Assembly: GCF_009746585.1 (NCBI RefSeq)
Contig: NZ_WRPO01000008.1
Coordinates: 62,001-126,000 of the forward strand
Direction: 5' to 3'
Source of the DNA: Novosphingobium aquimarinum
Lineage (GTDB): Bacteria > Pseudomonadota > Alphaproteobacteria > Sphingomonadales > Sphingomonadaceae
DNA: 64,000 nt
In this document: positions 61,453 to 64,000 of the stretch, piece after piece
Numbering within the stretch: the first letter of the stretch is position 1
How the letters are laid out: every line of letters begins with the position of its first letter
The notes under the pieces: model-generated
Database searches by the model: none
Told to the model about the DNA's origin: nothing
Seen by the model: the letters and a program-made list of their open reading frames with translations, nothing else
Program-made: the position numbers and the translations under genes

Positions 61453-62148
61453 GTGAGCAACGACGACAAGGCTCCGGAACCCCAAAAGCCGGCCTACAAG
61501 GCCTCGGATCACAAGCCCAAGGATCGCTCGCTGGCGATGACGCAAAGCATGCCCTGGCTGCTGCTGGTGGTCGCGCTGGCACTGGTCGGCTGGCTCGCCT
61601 ACGTCGCCTACTGGCCCAAGAGCGAGGGCGATCCGACCGCCGCGAGCCTGTCCGCCTTCGAAAAGCAGGACCGCCTGACGGTGTTCAGCGCGCAAGTGAC
61701 GCCGATGGTCACGGCCGAGGACAGCCGCTTGATGGGGCTGGTGGAATCGCGCCAGGCCGCCGTCATCCCCGCGCGCGTAGACTATACGCTCGACCTATCG
61801 AGCATGGACCGCAATCGCATGGTCTGGAACGACAGCGAGCGGACGCTGGAAGTGCTGCTCCCCGCATTGGAGGTCAGCGCGCCCAACCTCGATGAGGGGC
61901 ATGCCAAGTACATGCGCGAGGGTCTGTGGATCGGCCGCGACGCGCAGGACAAGCTGAACCGCGAGACGACGCGCAAGGCGGAGCAGGAAGCGATCAAGCA
62001 GGCGAGCGCGCCCGAATTGCTCGCGCTCGCTCGCAGCGCCGCCAAGGACGCGGTGCGCCTGAACCTCGCCATCCCGCTCGAGGCCGCGGGCTTCGGCAAG
62101 GTCACCGTGCTGCCGCGCTTCCAGGGCGAAGCACCGCCCGAGGCCTGA
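61453..62148 (+). CDS. DUF4230 family membrane-anchored protein
   Basis: A 231-residue protein with one N-terminal membrane helix (about residues 33-52: PWLLLVVALALVGWLAYVAY) and a DUF4230 domain outside (LTVFSAQVTPMVTAEDSRLMG, RVDYTLDLSSM, LEVLLPALEVSAPNLD). Function is unknown. The GTG at 61453 has TAGGGA just upstream and lies 8 nt after the MBL stop, so both are in one operon. Confidence 0.8.
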   Translation: MSNDDKAPEPQKPAYKASDHKPKDRSLAMTQSMPWLLLVVALALVGWLAYVAYWPKSEGDPTAASLSAFEKQDRLTVFSAQVTPMVTAEDSRLMGLVESRQAAVIPARVDYTLDLSSMDRNRMVWNDSERTLEVLLPALEVSAPNLDEGHAKYMREGLWIGRDAQDKLNRETTRKAEQEAIKQASAPELLALARSAAKDAVRLNLAIPLEAAGFGKVTVLPRFQGEAPPEA

Positions 62149-62306
62149 GGCCGCCTCCCAACCCGGCGACAGCGCCGTTCGTCGATCCGCATCGACGTTT
62201 GAGGCTGTTGGTCGAAAAGCACAGCGCCTTTGTGCGTTTTGCCACCTCGCGCCGCGCGCCGATCGGATAGTCGCGCCCATCGCCTTTTGGGAAAGGGAAT
62301 GGGAAA

Positions 62307-63020
62307 ATGGCGTCGATCGCTCTTGCACGCCGGACCGCGCTGACGTTCTGGCAGAAAATGAACCTCGGGATGGCCGCGTTCATCCTCTTCGGCTTCGCGC
62401 AGTTCGCTGCGCGCGGCCTTGTCGATTATTCGCACGCTCCGCTGGAGTTTCACCTTCACGGCATGCTGATGGTGCTGTGGCTCGCCCTGTTAGTCGGCCA
62501 GTCGTTGCTCGCCGGGCGGGGCACGATGGCGCTGCACATGGCCATGGGCTGGGCGAGCGTGATCATGGTCCCCGCGATCGTCGTGATCGCCAGCCTGACA
62601 TCGCTGGCCGCGCTGTCGGGCGGACTGGTGCCGCCGTTCTTCACCCCGGCCTACTTCCTGGCGCTGGTCCATGTGTCGATGGTGCTGTTCGCGGTGATGG
62701 TGATGGCGGCAGTGGTGCTGCGCGAGGATGCGGGCTGGCACAAGCGGTTGATGGTCGGCTCGACCGTATTGCTGCTCGAGCCCGCGCTAGGCCGCGTGCT
62801 GCCGATGCCGCTGATCATGCCTTGGGGCGAATGGCTCTCGATGGCGATCCAACTCGGCGTCGTTGGGCTGGTGGTGCGCCATGACCGGCGCGAGCTCGGT
62901 CGGGTACACCCCGCCACGATTGCGGCCGCGTTGGCGGTGGTGACGAGCCACCTTGTGATCGAGATCATGGCGCGCATTCCGGCCTGGCAGGACCTCGCAG
63001 CGGCCATCGTGCACGGCTAA
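62307..63020 (+). CDS. Multi-pass membrane protein of unknown function
   Basis: A 237-residue protein with about seven hydrophobic helices (near 20-38, 48-70, 76-96, 115-137, 145-160, 172-192 and 207-226). Several histidines lie within or at the ends of helices (FHLHGM, ALHMAMGW, ALVHVSM, HKRLMVG), a pattern that could bind heme or metal. I do not recognise the family with confidence. It is followed by a terminator and then nadA. Confidence 0.7.
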   Translation: MASIALARRTALTFWQKMNLGMAAFILFGFAQFAARGLVDYSHAPLEFHLHGMLMVLWLALLVGQSLLAGRGTMALHMAMGWASVIMVPAIVVIASLTSLAALSGGLVPPFFTPAYFLALVHVSMVLFAVMVMAAVVLREDAGWHKRLMVGSTVLLLEPALGRVLPMPLIMPWGEWLSMAIQLGVVGLVVRHDRRELGRVHPATIAAALAVVTSHLVIEIMARIPAWQDLAAAIVHG

Positions 63021-63028
63021 AACCGGAC

Positions 63029-63061
63029 GGCGCGCGGAACTCTTGGGTTCGCGCGCCTTTC
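63029..63061 (+). terminator. Terminator after the membrane-protein gene
   Basis: Stem GGCGCGC-g-GAAC / GTTC-GCGCGCC with one bulged G, a 6-nt loop and a TTTC tail, 8 nt after the stop. It separates this gene from nadA. Confidence 0.65.
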
Positions 63062-63097
63062 TCCCTACATACGCGATCCATCGTTCCGGGAGAATCC

Positions 63098-64000
63098 ATG
63101 ACCGTCCAGCCCACGAACCTCGCCGGCCTCGACTTGCGCGCCGAGATCGACCGCTTGCGCAAGGAGCGCAACGCGGTGATCCTAGCGCACTATTACCAGA
63201 AGCCCGAGCTGCAGGATCTCGCCGATTTCGTGGGCGACAGCCTCGAACTCAGCCGCAAGGCGGCCGAGACCGATGCCGAGGTCATCGCCTTTTGCGGCGT
63301 GAAGTTCATGGCCGATACCGCCAAGATCCTCAGCCCCGACAAGATCGTGGTGCTACCCGACATGGAAGCCGGGTGCAGCCTGGAAGATTCCTGTCCGCCC
63401 GAAAAGTTCGCCGCCTTCCGCAAGGCGCATCCGGACCACATCGCGCTGACCTACATCAACTGCTCGACCGAAGTGAAGGCGCTGTCCGACGTGATCGTCA
63501 CCAGTTCCAGCGCCGAGACGATCCTGCAGCAGATCCCCGAGAGCCAGCCGATCATCTTCGGCCCCGACCGGCACTTGGGCGGTTATCTCAACCGCAAGTT
63601 CAAGCGCGACATGCTGCTCTGGCCGGGCGTGTGCATCGTCCACGAGGCGTTCAGCGAAACCGAGCTGCTCAAGCTGAGGGCGCAGCATCCCGATGCACCG
63701 ATCGCCGCGCATCCCGAGTGCCCACCGCACATCGTCGACCACGCCGATTATGTCGGCTCGACCAGCGGCATTCTGCAATTCGCCAAGACGATGCCGGGCG
63801 ACACTCTGATCGTCGCCACCGAGCCGCACATCATCCACCAGATGGAACGCGCGATTCCGGAAAAGACCTTCATCGGTGCGCCCGGCGCGGACGGCAACTG
63901 CAACTGCAACATCTGCCCCTACATGGCGCTCAACACGATGGAAAAGCTCTACGTCGCCCTGCGCGACCTCGAGCCGCGCATCGAGATCGACGAGCCCCTG
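63098..64000 (+). CDS. nadA: Quinolinate synthase NadA, 3' end cut by window
   Basis: The first 301 residues of quinolinate synthase, which condenses iminoaspartate and dihydroxyacetone phosphate in NAD synthesis. Seen are VILAHYYQKPELQDLADFVG, FCGVKFMADTAKILSP and cluster-cysteine contexts EAGCSLEDSC, HPECPPH and CNCNICPYM (the 4Fe-4S ligands are among these). ATG 63098 has GGGAG upstream. The frame is open at the right edge. Confidence 0.95.
   Translation, partial: MTVQPTNLAGLDLRAEIDRLRKERNAVILAHYYQKPELQDLADFVGDSLELSRKAAETDAEVIAFCGVKFMADTAKILSPDKIVVLPDMEAGCSLEDSCPPEKFAAFRKAHPDHIALTYINCSTEVKALSDVIVTSSSAETILQQIPESQPIIFGPDRHLGGYLNRKFKRDMLLWPGVCIVHEAFSETELLKLRAQHPDAPIAAHPECPPHIVDHADYVGSTSGILQFAKTMPGDTLIVATEPHIIHQMERAIPEKTFIGAPGADGNCNCNICPYMALNTMEKLYVALRDLEPRIEIDEPL

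Overview
The window is high-GC chromosomal DNA, densely packed with genes, and reads as an alphaproteobacterium of the Sphingomonadales. Several things point that way. There is an Entner-Doudoroff operon (zwf, edd, glk, eda), a large TonB-dependent receptor paired with a surface lipoprotein, an RcdA/DUF1465 cell-cycle factor, paired YdcH/DUF465 proteins, a PhoB/PhoR/Pst locus whose operators are alphaproteobacterial-type Pho boxes, and many ATGA-type start/stop overlaps. No rRNA, tRNA, CRISPR array, transposase or prophage gene was seen.

Layout. 1-2.7 kb: end of a biotin operon (bioC-like, bioD, bioA). 2.9-4.8 kb: a YqcI/YcgG (GntA-like) gene overlapping a DUF1989 gene, then a small protein behind a Fur-box-like site. 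5-11.8 kb (minus): two transglutaminase-like proteins around a fused ATP-grasp/alpha-E protein. 11.9-15.6 kb: polyphosphate kinase and exopolyphosphatase. 15.7-23.6 kb (minus): a compact type IV secretion-like cluster (virB2-3-4-6-9-10-11) with a secreted TPR protein upstream. 23.8-40.5 kb: a phosphate-starvation island. 40.7-48.4 kb: zwf, edd, glk, eda and a divergent phosphoenolpyruvate-carboxylase-like gene. 48.8-55.8 kb: L,D-transpeptidase, tilS, cpoB/ybgF, a RodZ-like protein, ptsP and two ydcH genes. 56-64 kb: rcdA, a 2OG-Fe(II) oxygenase with an MFS transporter, glpK, an MBL hydrolase, a DUF4230 protein, a membrane protein and the start of nadA.

The phosphate island is the most coherent system. 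I read Pho boxes (7-mers related to CTGTCAT/C, separated by 4 nt) in front of five units: a lipoprotein/TonB-receptor pair (two boxes), an atypical PhoB-like regulator, a metallophosphoesterase/glycosyltransferase pair resembling plcP-agt lipid remodelling, a phosphate-selective porin, and pstS. Together with pstCAB, phoU, phoB and a phoR lacking membrane helices, this gives sensing, outer-membrane entry, inner-membrane uptake, a putative second-tier regulator and replacement of membrane phospholipid by glycolipid in one stretch. The nearby ppk-ppx pair handles polyphosphate, but I saw no Pho box in front of it.

The best candidates for undescribed biology are the atypical Pho-boxed regulator, the Pho-boxed lipoprotein/TonB-receptor pair, the chromosomal T4SS-like cluster that lacks recognisable VirB5, VirB7, VirB8, VirD4 and relaxase, and the PEPC-like protein whose normally catalytic motifs are changed. 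All assignments come from reading the sequence and remembered family motifs; no database search was run.
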